The notes below the pieces were generated by a model, which saw only the letters and a list, made by a program, of their open reading frames with translations, had not been told where the DNA came from and ran no database searches. Positions 32,769-40,997 of a stretch of 64,000 nt of DNA are shown piece after piece. Made by a program: the position numbers and the translations under genes. This stretch comes from MGBC124762 sp048201935 (lineage in GTDB: Bacteria; Bacillota; Clostridia; Oscillospirales; Oscillospiraceae), in the NCBI GenBank assembly GCA_048201935.1, contig DBFBGR010000002.1:124001-188000 (forward strand), in the 5' to 3' direction. Numbering within the stretch: the first letter of the stretch is position 1; each line of letters opens with the position of its first letter.

Positions 32769-33344
32769 TTACGCGGCGCCCAACAAAGGGGCCAGGTTCT
32801 TCAATAAGATAGGCAACAGCCAGTATTCCAAGCCAGAGCAGCCCAGTACGCACACAAGGGCCAGGGCGCTTTTTCGCCAGAACGGGGCGGGCATTTGTCC
32901 CGGGCGGGTCCAAAGCCGCTCCCTCTGCCCTGCCGCCCGGGTCCAGCCGTCTACCCCCAAGGCGAAGAAAACGGGCAGAGTCACCAGCGCATCCAGGCCG
33001 AAAAGGGCGAAGGCCAGGAGCAGTCCTCCCTGGGCGCTGCCGGAGAGGCAGGCCACGCTGAAGCAAAGCAGGAAACCCCGCAGGGCAAACATCACCGGCG
33101 TCAGCCAAAGTCCAAGGGCCGTGAAGCCCAGCACCCACACAAACAAGGGCCAGCGCAGGGCGTTCCAGAAGACCTCGCCAAAGGAGACCTTCATCTGCGT
33201 GGCAAAGCCCAGGGCGTATCCACGCAGACCCTCCGGGCCCAGGTCCAGCCATGCCGCCAGGGCAAAGCCAACCGCCCCGCCCAGAGCAAAGGCCCCACAG
33301 CACAGAGCCAGGGCCCTTCCGCCCACCGCCTTCTCTTTGGTCAC
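32769..33344 (-). CDS. spoIIM: Stage II sporulation protein M
   Basis: About 191 residues with five predicted membrane helices, matching SpoIIM, the mother-cell membrane protein that with SpoIID and SpoIIP drives engulfment. Its place just before xerD is the strongest support. MKVSFGEVFWNALRWPLFVWVLGFT is cut short here; see the conserved WPLFVW stretch around residues 60-70. The GTG at 33344 has GAGGTGA five bases upstream; GTG 33353 is the alternative. Usually transcribed by sigma-E, itself encoded at 59551. Confidence 0.85.
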   Translation of the reverse strand: MTKEKAVGGRALALCCGAFALGGAVGFALAAWLDLGPEGLRGYALGFATQMKVSFGEVFWNALRWPLFVWVLGFTALGLWLTPVMFALRGFLLCFSVACLSGSAQGGLLLAFALFGLDALVTLPVFFALGVDGWTRAAGQRERLWTRPGQMPAPFWRKSALALVCVLGCSGLEYWLLPILLKNLAPLLGAA

Positions 33345-33394
33345 CGTCCTCACCTCACAGCTAGGCTATGAGACAAGCCGTCCAAATAGAAGCC

Positions 33395-34192
33395 CTACTT
33401 ACCCAGCTCCTTGGAGCGTTGGGCGCACCGCTTGGCGGCCTCACCCATCATCTCCTCAAAGTGGTAGTCGTCAAAGGCGGTGAGGGCCGCCAGGGTGGTC
33501 CCACCAGGCGAGCAGACCTGGCGGGTCAGCTCCTGGGCGGTGTCGCCGGTCTCCAAGAGCATGGCCGCCGAGCCCGCCATGGTCTGAGCCGCCATGCGAA
33601 GGGCCAGGTCGGGGTCGATGCCCGCCATCTCCGCCGCAGACACCATCGCCGCCGCCATACGGAAGAAAAAGGCGGGGCTGGAGCCGCTGACGGCAATGAA
33701 GTCGTCCATCTGGGCCTCCGGGATCACCGCCACGGCCCCCGCGGCCTCAAAGAGGGCGCAGGCCAGGTGGAAGGTCTCCTCCGGCACGTCCGGGGCCTGG
33801 GCCACCACTGTGGCTCCCTTGCCCAGCTTCATGGGGGTGTTGGGGATGGTCCGCACCACCAGCGCGCCGGGCAGGCGTTCCTTGAGATAAGCCGAGGATA
33901 TCCCCGCGGCGATGGACACCACACATTTTCCGGTGACAAAGGGAGAAATCTGGGGCAAGACCTGGTCCATGACCTGGGGCTTCACCCCCAGGACGATGAC
34001 CTGGGCGTTTTGTGCCACTTCGGCATTATCCACAGTCGTATGGACGCCCTTGGCTGTCCAGACCGCCAGCTTCTCCGGAGAACGATTGGACAACCAGACC
34101 TGGTCCGGTCGGGCAAGGCCCTTGTCCAAAACGCCGCTCAAGATCGCGCTTACCATATTGCCCGCGCCGATAAAGCCCAGGGCCTGTTCCAT
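33395..34192 (-). CDS. proC: Pyrroline-5-carboxylate reductase
   Basis: 265 residues. Rossmann motif LGFIGAGNMVSAILSG at the N-terminus; C-terminal signature with SGSSPAFFFRMAAAM, the helix DLALRMAAQTMAGSAAMLLETG and SPGGTTLAALTAFD. It makes proline from pyrroline-5-carboxylate with NAD(P)H. The ATG at 34192 follows GAAGGTG; upstream frame extension is not coding. Single gene. Confidence 0.95.
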   Translation of the reverse strand: MEQALGFIGAGNMVSAILSGVLDKGLARPDQVWLSNRSPEKLAVWTAKGVHTTVDNAEVAQNAQVIVLGVKPQVMDQVLPQISPFVTGKCVVSIAAGISSAYLKERLPGALVVRTIPNTPMKLGKGATVVAQAPDVPEETFHLACALFEAAGAVAVIPEAQMDDFIAVSGSSPAFFFRMAAAMVSAAEMAGIDPDLALRMAAQTMAGSAAMLLETGDTAQELTRQVCSPGGTTLAALTAFDDYHFEEMMGEAAKRCAQRSKELGK

Positions 34193-34334
34193 TCGTGTCA
34201 CCTTCTTTATGTAATGGATATGATACCGCTCTTGCCTTGTATTTGCAAGGGAAATCAAGCAACTTTTTTATTTTTGGCAATTATGTCAATGGCGTTATGT
34301 AAACAAAGGAACCGGCCAGTTTTCCACAAAAATA

Positions 34335-34359
34335 GGAGACGCCCGAGGTGGGCGTCTCC
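34335..34359 (-). terminator. Terminator after the SCIFF maturase gene
   Basis: Perfect 10-base arms (34335-34344, 34350-34359), 5-base loop, then TATTTTTGTGG on the minus strand. It is 108 bases past the maturase stop; the 107 bases between are AT-rich and hold no gene. Confidence 0.75.
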
Positions 34360-34466
34360 CTGTTACAAGATGTGGTGTGCTGTGAAAATTTGTCCGGCCA
34401 GATATAGTTCAAGTCTCAACATTTCGTTTTGAAATTAGGTTCAAACTCATTTCAAAGCGTGATATT

Positions 34467-35810
34467 TCATTCTGTCATTCCAGCCTTGATGGCCTTCAGC
34501 GCGATGGCGCACTCCAGCCGTTTGCGCTCCAAAAGGCAGCCCACCTCATGGGGCACGGCGATGTCGCCGTTCACCGCCAGATTGGAGGCGCTGCACCCTC
34601 CGCTACAGTAGAACCGGGCCCAACAGGTCTTGCACTTCTCCCGGGTATAGATGTTGAGCCCGGCAAAGCGCTTGGCGATCTCCCGGTCAAAGGTGCCGTC
34701 ATAGAGGTTGCCGATGCGGTATTCGTCATTCCCCACAAATTGGTGGCAGGGGTAGATATCCCCGTCCGGGGTGATGGCTACATACTCGCACCCTGCCCCG
34801 CAACCCCGCAGGCGTTTGATGACGCAAGGGCCTTGGGCCAGGTCTACGTTGAAGTGGAAGAAGTTGACCTCGGGGCGCTCTCGCAGCGCGGCCGCCAGCT
34901 TCTCATACTCGGCCTCGATGGCGGCCACGTCCTCCTCCCGGAGGGCCCAGGGCTTGTCCGCCTCGGACACCACCGGCTCCACCGACAGGTGCTTGAAGCC
35001 CAGGTCAGCGAAGTGGAGCACATCGGCGGCGAAGTCCAGGTTCTCCCGGGTGAAGGTGCCCCGGATATAGTAGTCCTTGGTCCCCCGCCCCGCCACCAGC
35101 TTCTGGAACTTGGGAACGATCACGTCGTAGCTCCCCTGCCCGTTGGGCGTAGGGCGCATATGGTCGTTGACCTCCTTGCGGCCATCCAGAGAGAGGACCA
35201 CGTTGGACATCTCCCGGTTCACGTAGTCGATGATGTCGTCGTCCAGAAGGACGCCGTTGGTGGTGATGGTAAAGCGGAAGTTCTTGTCCTTCTCCTTCTC
35301 AATGCTCCGGGCGTACTCCACCATCTTTTTGACCGTGTCCATAGCCATCAGCGGCTCGCCGCCGAAGAAGTCCACCTCCAGGTTGCGCCGTTTGCCCGAA
35401 CGCTCCACCACGAAGTCGATGGCCCGCTTGGCGGTCTCAAAGGACATGGTCATGCGCTTGCCGGTGCCGAAATCGCCGGTGGAGGCAAAGCAGTAGCGGC
35501 AGCGGAGGTTGCAGTCGTGGGACACATGGAGGCACAGGGCCTTGATGGGCGGCTCCTCCCCCAGATAGGCCATGGCGGGGGCATCGATGTAGCTGTCGTC
35601 GGTAAAGAGCAGCCCCGCGTCCGCAAGGCCCTTGAGCTCGTCCCAGGCCGGACCGGCATTTTCCGGCTTGGCGCTGAAGTCCGGGCTCTGGCCCTGGGTG
35701 GCGATGAGGTCGTTCAGCGTATCGTAGGCGGCCTTGTCCAGCACGTGGACGGCGCCGCTGTTCACGTCCACGGCGATGTGGACGCCCAGCGCTTCAAAGG
35801 TATGTACCAT
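34467..35810 (-). CDS. scfB: Thioether cross-link-forming SCIFF peptide maturase (radical SAM)
   Basis: 447 residues. N-terminal RiPP-recognition-like region (1-85); radical SAM cluster motif CNLRCRYCFAS (Cx3Cx2C) with SAM-binding FFGGEPLM; C-terminal SPASM domain with repeated cysteines (CGAGCEYV, IYPCHQF, CKTCWARFYCSGGC) for two auxiliary iron-sulfur clusters. It installs thioether bonds on the six-cysteine SCIFF peptide encoded directly upstream at 35885-36034. A hairpin between the two genes probably lowers maturase relative to precursor. Confidence 0.95.
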   Translation of the reverse strand: MVHTFEALGVHIAVDVNSGAVHVLDKAAYDTLNDLIATQGQSPDFSAKPENAGPAWDELKGLADAGLLFTDDSYIDAPAMAYLGEEPPIKALCLHVSHDCNLRCRYCFASTGDFGTGKRMTMSFETAKRAIDFVVERSGKRRNLEVDFFGGEPLMAMDTVKKMVEYARSIEKEKDKNFRFTITTNGVLLDDDIIDYVNREMSNVVLSLDGRKEVNDHMRPTPNGQGSYDVIVPKFQKLVAGRGTKDYYIRGTFTRENLDFAADVLHFADLGFKHLSVEPVVSEADKPWALREEDVAAIEAEYEKLAAALRERPEVNFFHFNVDLAQGPCVIKRLRGCGAGCEYVAITPDGDIYPCHQFVGNDEYRIGNLYDGTFDREIAKRFAGLNIYTREKCKTCWARFYCSGGCSASNLAVNGDIAVPHEVGCLLERKRLECAIALKAIKAGMTE

Positions 35811-35841
35811 GATTCCAATTCCTTTCTCCCAAAAGCATGGA

Positions 35842-35869
35842 AATGGGGTGGGCCCAGGCCCACCCCATT
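35842..35869 (-). terminator. Hairpin between SCIFF precursor and maturase genes
   Basis: Perfect 13-base arms (35842-35854, 35857-35869) with a 2-base loop; followed on the minus strand by TTCCATGCTTTT. Placed 15 bases after the precursor stop, it fits a partial terminator or an mRNA stabiliser giving more precursor than enzyme. Confidence 0.65.
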
Positions 35870-35884
35870 CGACGCAGTGTGTGT

Positions 35885-36034
35885 TTAGCGGTTCTCCTCG
35901 TTCTCACACTTCTGGTTGGCCACGGTGCAGGAGGTCTTGCAGGCGGACTGGCAAGACGTTTGGCACTCGCCGCAGCCACCGTGGGCGGCGCTCTTCTTGA
36001 GGGTAGCGCCGTTCAAGGTGCGGATATGCTCCAT
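35885..36034 (-). CDS. scfA: SCIFF peptide (six cysteines in forty-five residues) precursor
   Basis: 49 residues, found by reading the minus strand. The leader (MEHIRTLNGATLKKSAAHGG) is followed by a core with exactly six cysteines (C21, C24, C28, C32, C36, C43), several flanked by Ser/Thr acceptors. GAGGAGGG precedes the ATG. SCIFF is the ribosomally made peptide nearly universal in Clostridia and always beside its radical SAM maturase, here 34467-35810. Function in the cell remains unknown in the family. Confidence 0.95.
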   Translation of the reverse strand: MEHIRTLNGATLKKSAAHGGCGECQTSCQSACKTSCTVANQKCENEENR

Positions 36035-36069
36035 TGGTTTTCCCTCCTCGTTTTCCTTGGTTGAGAGGG

Positions 36070-36098
36070 ATTATACCACACCTCGCTGGAAATTTCAA
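36070..36098 (-). promoter_or_regulatory. sigma-A promoter of the SCIFF operon
   Basis: TTGAAA (36098-36093), 17-base spacer, TATAAT (36075-36070) on the minus strand; overlaps the 3' end region of the TIGR04086 gene. Confidence 0.8.
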
Positions 36099-36512
36099 TC
36101 ACTTTCGCCGTTTTTTCTTGGGCCGGGCCCCAAAAAGCCCTGCCAGAGCCCCGCCGCAGAGGCAACCGCAGCCCAGAGGAAGGCCGCCCTCCTCGATGGC
36201 GACGCTCTTGTAGAGGATGAGGCCCACGCTCAGCAGGATCAAAAACAGCACCAGTCCCGTCAGCAATCCAACAATGAGACTGCGGCCCTTACAGCGGCTC
36301 ACCGCCGCCACACCGCCGGTGAGGCTGCCCAGCACACAGGCGCATACGCTCATTACGCCGGTATGCTCCCGGCTCAGCGTTCCCCGGGAGATCAGCAGCG
36401 CGCAAACAAAGAGGACCAGCAGACTGACCAACGCGGCCACCGCCGCGCCGATGAGCACCTGGGTCATACACCGCAGATACCACATCCCCGGTTCCTCCTC
36501 CGGTTTTCCCAT
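36099..36512 (-). CDS. TIGR04086-type membrane protein
   Basis: 137 residues with four membrane segments (about 20-45, 55-75, 82-105, 112-130) and a lysine/arginine-rich C-terminal tail. It matches the small TIGR04086 membrane protein family by layout and by its place between yajC and the SCIFF genes, a neighbourhood seen in Clostridia. The ATG at 36512 follows GGAGGG; function unknown. Confidence 0.7.
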   Translation of the reverse strand: MGKPEEEPGMWYLRCMTQVLIGAAVAALVSLLVLFVCALLISRGTLSREHTGVMSVCACVLGSLTGGVAAVSRCKGRSLIVGLLTGLVLFLILLSVGLILYKSVAIEEGGLPLGCGCLCGGALAGLFGARPKKKRRK

Positions 36513-36581
36513 AAAAAGTCCCTCCCTCCATGTCTTTAGCAAAGACTATGAAGAGAGGGACGAGTTTATGACAGGCTTGGC

Positions 36582-36860
36582 TTACTTTCCGTCCTCGCTG
36601 ACCTGAGTGCCCTTGGTAGAGACAGCCCACTTGGTGAACTCGATGCGGACCCGGTCGGCGCCAGTCTCAATGACGATGGTGTTCTCCTTCACCGCGCAGA
36701 TGGTACCCACGATGCCGCCGATGGTAGTGATCTCATCGCCTACGGCCAGGCTGTTGCGCATCTCGGTGGCCTGCTTTTTGCGCTTATTCTCCGGGCGAAT
36801 GAGCATAAAGTACATCAGCGCCAGCATGGCGACCATCAAAATGATCATAGAAAAGTCCAT
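36582..36860 (-). CDS. yajC: Preprotein translocase subunit YajC
   Basis: 92 residues: one N-terminal membrane helix, then the YajC cytosolic part with LMYFMLIRPENKRKKQATEM and SLAVGDEITTIGGIVGTI. It is an accessory of the SecDF-SecYEG complex. Next to tgt-queA, as in most bacteria. The ATG at 36860 follows GGAGG; a promoter is at 36896-36924. Confidence 0.95.
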   Translation of the reverse strand: MDFSMIILMVAMLALMYFMLIRPENKRKKQATEMRNSLAVGDEITTIGGIVGTICAVKENTIVIETGADRVRIEFTKWAVSTKGTQVSEDGK

Positions 36861-36895
36861 AGTGTTACCTCCTGTGTGTTGGAACAAGTGAGATA

Positions 36896-36924
36896 ATTAT
36901 AGCCGCTTTTCCGCTTTTTGGCAA
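36896..36924 (-). promoter_or_regulatory. sigma-A promoter of yajC
   Basis: TTGCCA (36924-36919), 17-base spacer, TATAAT (36901-36896) on the minus strand. Confidence 0.75.
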
Positions 36925-36957
36925 GAGGTTTTTTGCGAAGGGAAGGTCCGGCGCGTC

Positions 36958-38094
36958 TCAGCCGGGCAGTTTGCCGTCCAGTTTCTGGCTGTATTCCGCC
37001 CGGAAAGCCTCAAATTCGCCGTTATCCAGAGCTTGGCGAATACGCTCCATGAGGGTGTTATAGAAATAGAGATTGTGCATCACCGCCAGGCGCATGGCCA
37101 GCATCTCCCCGGCGATGAAGAGATGGCGCAGATAGGCCCGGGAAAAGTGCTGGCAGACCGGACAGTGGCAGGCGGGGTCGATGGGCCGCTCGTCGGCCTT
37201 ATACTTCTCGTTTTTGATGTTCAGCGCGCCCTCCCAGGTGTAGAGCTTGCCGTGGCGGGCGTTGCGGGCGGGCATGACGCAGTCGAAGAAGTCCACGCCC
37301 CGCCACACCGCCTCGATGATGTTGCCCGGCGTGCCCACGCCCATGAGGTAGCGAGGCTTATCCTTGGGCATGTGGGGCTCCACGGCGTCAATGACATCAT
37401 ACATGGTCTTGGTAGGTTCCCCCACCGCCAAACCGCCGATGGCATAGCCGTCGCAATCCAGCTTGGCGATCTCCTTCATGTGCCAGACCCGAAGGTCGGG
37501 ATAAACGCCCCCTTGGTTGATGCCAAAGAGCTGTTGTGCGGGATTGACGCAGCCCGGGGCGGCGTTGAGGGCGTCGTGCTTGGCCTTGCACCGCTCCAGC
37601 CAACGCAGGGTTCTCTCGCAGGAGGACTTTACATATTCATAGGTAGAGGGGTTCTCCACGCACTCGTCAAAGGCCATGGCCACGTCGCTGCCCAGGTTGG
37701 ACTGGATGGTCATGGACTCCTCCGGGCCCATGAAGACTTTATGGCCGTCGATGTGGCTGGCGAAGGTAACGCCCTCTTCCTTAATGTCCCGCAACTGGGC
37801 CAGAGAGAAGACCTGGAAGCCGCCGGAGTCGGTAAGGATGGGGCCATCCCAGCGCATAAAGGCGTGGAGGCCGCCCATTTGGCGCACCAGCTCGTCCCCG
37901 GGCCGGAGATGGAGGTGATAGGTGTTGGAGAGCTCGATCTGACAGCCCAGGTCCTTGAGGTCCAGCGCGGACACCGCGCCCTTGATGGCCCCTTGGGTAC
38001 CCACGTTCATAAAAACCGGGGTCTGGGCCGTACCGTGGGCGCAGGTAAAAACGCCCCGCCGGGCCCGTGTCTCGGTTTTCAGCACTTCAAACAC
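36958..38094 (-). CDS. tgt: tRNA-guanine transglycosylase (queuine/preQ1)
   Basis: 378 residues. Active-site stretches TPVFMNVGTQGAIKG, LTDSGGFQVFSL (Asp), VGTPGNIIEAVWRGVDFFDC (Asp nucleophile region), and zinc site CHCPVCQHFSRAYLRHLF. It exchanges guanine 34 of certain tRNAs for preQ1. The start is a GTG after AAGGAGG. It follows queA by 14 bases; QueA acts on the product of Tgt. Confidence 0.96.
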   Translation of the reverse strand: MFEVLKTETRARRGVFTCAHGTAQTPVFMNVGTQGAIKGAVSALDLKDLGCQIELSNTYHLHLRPGDELVRQMGGLHAFMRWDGPILTDSGGFQVFSLAQLRDIKEEGVTFASHIDGHKVFMGPEESMTIQSNLGSDVAMAFDECVENPSTYEYVKSSCERTLRWLERCKAKHDALNAAPGCVNPAQQLFGINQGGVYPDLRVWHMKEIAKLDCDGYAIGGLAVGEPTKTMYDVIDAVEPHMPKDKPRYLMGVGTPGNIIEAVWRGVDFFDCVMPARNARHGKLYTWEGALNIKNEKYKADERPIDPACHCPVCQHFSRAYLRHLFIAGEMLAMRLAVMHNLYFYNTLMERIRQALDNGEFEAFRAEYSQKLDGKLPG

Positions 38095-38108
38095 GCTTAA
38101 AAACCTCC

Positions 38109-39134
38109 TTACGAAATGAACATGGCGTCGCCAAAGGAGAAGAAGCGGTACTTCTCCCGCACTGCCTCGGCATAGGCCGCCAGCACGTTCTCCCGGCCCG
38201 CCAGAGCGGACACCAGCATGATGAGCGTGCTCTCAGGCAGGTGGAAGTTGGTCACCAGCGCGTCCAGCACCTTGAAGCGGTAGCCGGGATAGATATAGAT
38301 GCCTGTCCAGCCGGAGCCAGCCTTCAGGGTCCCGTCCTCCCCCGCCCAGCTCTCTACCGTGCGACAAGAGGTGGTGCCCACGCAGATGACCCGGCCACCG
38401 TCTCGCTTGGCAGCGTTGACCATGTCGGCGGTCTCCTGGGGCACGGTGCAAAACTCCTTGTGCATCTCGTGGTCCTCCAGATCCTCCTCGCCCACAGGTC
38501 GGAAGGTCCCCAGGCCCACATGGAGGGTCACATAGCAGACTTTTATACCCATATCCTCGAGCTGGGCCAAGAGCTCTTTGGTGAAATGGAGCCCCGCCGT
38601 GGGGGCGGCGGCGGAGCCAGTCTCCTTGGAGTAGACGGTCTGGTAGCGCTCCCGGTCCTGGAGTTCGGCCTTGATATAGGGCGGCAGGGGCATTTTGCCC
38701 AGCCGCTCCAGCACCTCCAGAAAGATACCGTCGTAGTGGAATTTCACCAGGCGGTTGCCGTCGGGCAAAACCTCTGCAATTTCGGCGGTGAGCTCGCCGT
38801 CGCCAAAGACCACCTGAGCGCCCTCGCGGAGCTTGCGGCCCGGGCGCACCAGGCACTCCCAGGTCTTGTCGCCCTTGTCGGTGAGCAGTAGCACCTCGCA
38901 CGCGCCGCCGCCAGGCTGACGGTGGCCGATGAGCCGTGCAGGCAGGACCCGGGAATCGTTGAGCACCAGGCAGTCGCCGGGCTTCAAATAGCTGGGCAGG
39001 TCGTAAAAATGGGCATGGCCCACCGCCCCGGTGGCCTTATCCAAAGTCATCAGGCGGGAGCCATCCCGGCGCTCCAGAGGCGTTTGGGCAATAAGCTCAG
39101 GAGGTAGATCGTAGTAAAAATCGGAGGTTTTCAA
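38109..39134 (-). CDS. queA: S-adenosylmethionine:tRNA ribosyltransferase-isomerase
   Basis: 341 residues, the usual length. FYYDLPPELIAQTPLERRDGS is only partly quoted here; other marks are LPARLIGHRQPGGGACEVLLL, TAGLHFT and YVTLHVGLGTFRPV, all QueA signatures. It converts preQ1-tRNA to epoxyqueuosine-tRNA. The start codon is TTG (39134), with AAGGAG 11 bases upstream and no ATG near; this gives a full-length protein. It lies 15 bases after the SpoIID-domain gene. Confidence 0.94.
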   Translation of the reverse strand: MKTSDFYYDLPPELIAQTPLERRDGSRLMTLDKATGAVGHAHFYDLPSYLKPGDCLVLNDSRVLPARLIGHRQPGGGACEVLLLTDKGDKTWECLVRPGRKLREGAQVVFGDGELTAEIAEVLPDGNRLVKFHYDGIFLEVLERLGKMPLPPYIKAELQDRERYQTVYSKETGSAAAPTAGLHFTKELLAQLEDMGIKVCYVTLHVGLGTFRPVGEEDLEDHEMHKEFCTVPQETADMVNAAKRDGGRVICVGTTSCRTVESWAGEDGTLKAGSGWTGIYIYPGYRFKVLDALVTNFHLPESTLIMLVSALAGRENVLAAYAEAVREKYRFFSFGDAMFIS

Positions 39135-39149
39135 GCTACTTTTAGCTCC

Positions 39150-40829
39150 TTACTGGATGGTGATGTCGGTATAGTAGAAGTTCAAAATATCCTGGTAGCC
39201 AAAGCCCTGCTTGGCCATGGCGTAGGCGCCCCACTGGCTCATGCCCACATTGTGGCCCCAGCCGGTGCCGTTGAAGGTGAAGACCTTCTCTCCCCCACTA
39301 CTCTGGCCCTGGAGGGGAACAAGGTTTTGAACGCCGCTGGGGGTGACCACGTAACTCTCCTGGCCCAGGGCCGCCACCGCGCCCGAGCCGTCGATAGCGT
39401 AGAGCCCGTCCAGGCTGGGGGCGTTGGTCGCTCCGGCGATGGCGTAGCCGCCGGCCTGGGCGCCGCCGGAGGCGGTGACGGAGAAGCGGATGGAGTTCAG
39501 GTTGAAGAAACCGCGGATCTTGTCGCGGTCATAGGTGTAGTTCTTGCTGCCCGTATCGTTGACAGTGTGGATGGTGACGGCAATGACGTTGCCTGTGGGG
39601 CTGAGCTTGGTGGTGATATCGGTGATCCCCGTGCAGAGATAGCCCTTGTCGTTGAGCTTTTTCAGGATCTCCGCCTCGGTCCAGGTCTTGGTCCAGCGGT
39701 AGTAGGATAGCTGGGACTTGGTCATAAACTGGGCCGCGTATTCCTCGTAGGGGTCGATCTTACCCTTTAGATAGGAATTGTCTGTGCCCCAGACGTTTTT
39801 ACTGTCCTCGCTGGCGCCGCCGTTGCTGGAATAGTATACCGCCTCGATGCGCTTGCCATTGTAATAGAGCATCTGCCCCACTGTCTCGTCCACAGCCTGG
39901 TTGCTGCTGTCCCCTACTCCTGCCGCGCCCTTGTAGGCTTGGCAACAAACAGTGGGACACAGGTCAAAGTGCTGTCCGGCATGGGTCGGGCGGGAACCGC
40001 CGGCATAGGTCCGGGCGCACACCGCCTGGGCCTTCAGGGCCTCCAGGGGCCAGGAGTTACTCATCTCGTAGGGCACCACGCACTTGACGTAGTCCTCCAG
40101 CTCGATCATATTAACCACGGTGGACTCACCGCCACCGATGCGCTCAAAGCGAAAACCGCCGTAGCAACTGAGCTTTTCGTTATAAACGGCGACGGGCTTC
40201 TCGCCTTCTCCTGCCAGGGGCAGCACGCCAAAGGCGCCGCCCTCGCCGTCAATGTCCGCGTCGAACTGGAACAGGATCTTCGTCGAGCCTGTGGGCACCA
40301 CGCTATAACCGTAGCCGCTGGTCTCGCCTAGGGTCCCTCCCACAGCGTCGGCAGCTTCCTGGGCGGCGGCGCGGCGGTTATAGGACCCGGCACGGACATA
40401 GTATGTACCCTTCACCCAGGCCACAAAGCCGCCCTCCACCGTTTCGGCGGTGGCCTGGGCGGAGGAGAAGTCAGCGTACTGACCGGGGAGCTGGACGTGG
40501 AAGCAGCCCACCGTGCCACGGCCCGCGTCGGAATAGCTGTAGCCGCCTGAGCTAGTGAGATACTGATTCTGGGTGATGAGGACGCTGATCTTGGCCTCGG
40601 TGGTCCAGCCCAGGGCCACAAACTGCCGCTGTGCGTCGTAGTAGCCCAGATTGTAGCCCCAGCCGGACTTGTTACGCAAACTGGCCGCCGCTACGCGGGT
40701 ATCCGAACTACTGGTTTTATAGGAGAGGCCGATGCGCCGGATGGTCTCCCCCGCCGCTTGGGCCCGAAGGGGCAGCAGCGGAGCCAGCATCAAGGCCAGA
40801 ACCAACAGGATCGACAGTTTTTTCTTCAT
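39150..40829 (-). CDS. SpoIID/LytB-domain protein with SPOR-like region
   Basis: 559 residues. A signal peptide (1-26) is followed by an unusual N-terminal domain, a SPOR-like stretch (YYVRAGSYNRRAAAQEAADA, about 145-175), and a SpoIID domain (about 225-555) with MIELEDYVKCVVPYEMSNSWPLEALKAQAVCARTY (shown in part), YYSSNGGASEDS, and GTGWGHNVGMSQWGAYAMA. SpoIID-type lytic transglycosylases trim peptidoglycan during engulfment. The protein is longer than classical SpoIID (about 340), so it is a SpoIID-like relative. Its place beside spoIIM is not conserved here. Promoter at 40910-40938. Confidence 0.9.
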   Translation of the reverse strand: MKKKLSILLVLALMLAPLLPLRAQAAGETIRRIGLSYKTSSSDTRVAAASLRNKSGWGYNLGYYDAQRQFVALGWTTEAKISVLITQNQYLTSSGGYSYSDAGRGTVGCFHVQLPGQYADFSSAQATAETVEGGFVAWVKGTYYVRAGSYNRRAAAQEAADAVGGTLGETSGYGYSVVPTGSTKILFQFDADIDGEGGAFGVLPLAGEGEKPVAVYNEKLSCYGGFRFERIGGGESTVVNMIELEDYVKCVVPYEMSNSWPLEALKAQAVCARTYAGGSRPTHAGQHFDLCPTVCCQAYKGAAGVGDSSNQAVDETVGQMLYYNGKRIEAVYYSSNGGASEDSKNVWGTDNSYLKGKIDPYEEYAAQFMTKSQLSYYRWTKTWTEAEILKKLNDKGYLCTGITDITTKLSPTGNVIAVTIHTVNDTGSKNYTYDRDKIRGFFNLNSIRFSVTASGGAQAGGYAIAGATNAPSLDGLYAIDGSGAVAALGQESYVVTPSGVQNLVPLQGQSSGGEKVFTFNGTGWGHNVGMSQWGAYAMAKQGFGYQDILNFYYTDITIQ

Positions 40830-40878
40830 AGGAGGCTCCAATCTGTATCAATGAAAAATTGACACCGGGGGAAAGGTG

Positions 40879-40892
40879 TGCTAACATTAGCA
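40879..40892. promoter_or_regulatory. Small inverted repeat in the SpoIID-protein leader
   Basis: TGCTAA-CA-TTAGCA, 18 bases downstream of the -10 element of the minus-strand promoter and upstream of asd. It may be an operator; no regulator is known. Confidence 0.3.
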
Positions 40893-40909
40893 GAGTATTG
40901 CTGTCACTT

Positions 40910-40938
40910 ATTATACTGGGTCGGGCGACTGTTTTCAA
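40910..40938 (-). promoter_or_regulatory. sigma-A promoter of the SpoIID-domain gene
   Basis: TTGAAA (40938-40933), 17-base spacer, TATAAT (40915-40910) on the minus strand. Confidence 0.75.
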
Positions 40939-40997
40939 CGGTTTTTTGCAAAAGCCGACAGGAAATCCTTTCCCGGGCCATCAAGGAGGTCAACAAG

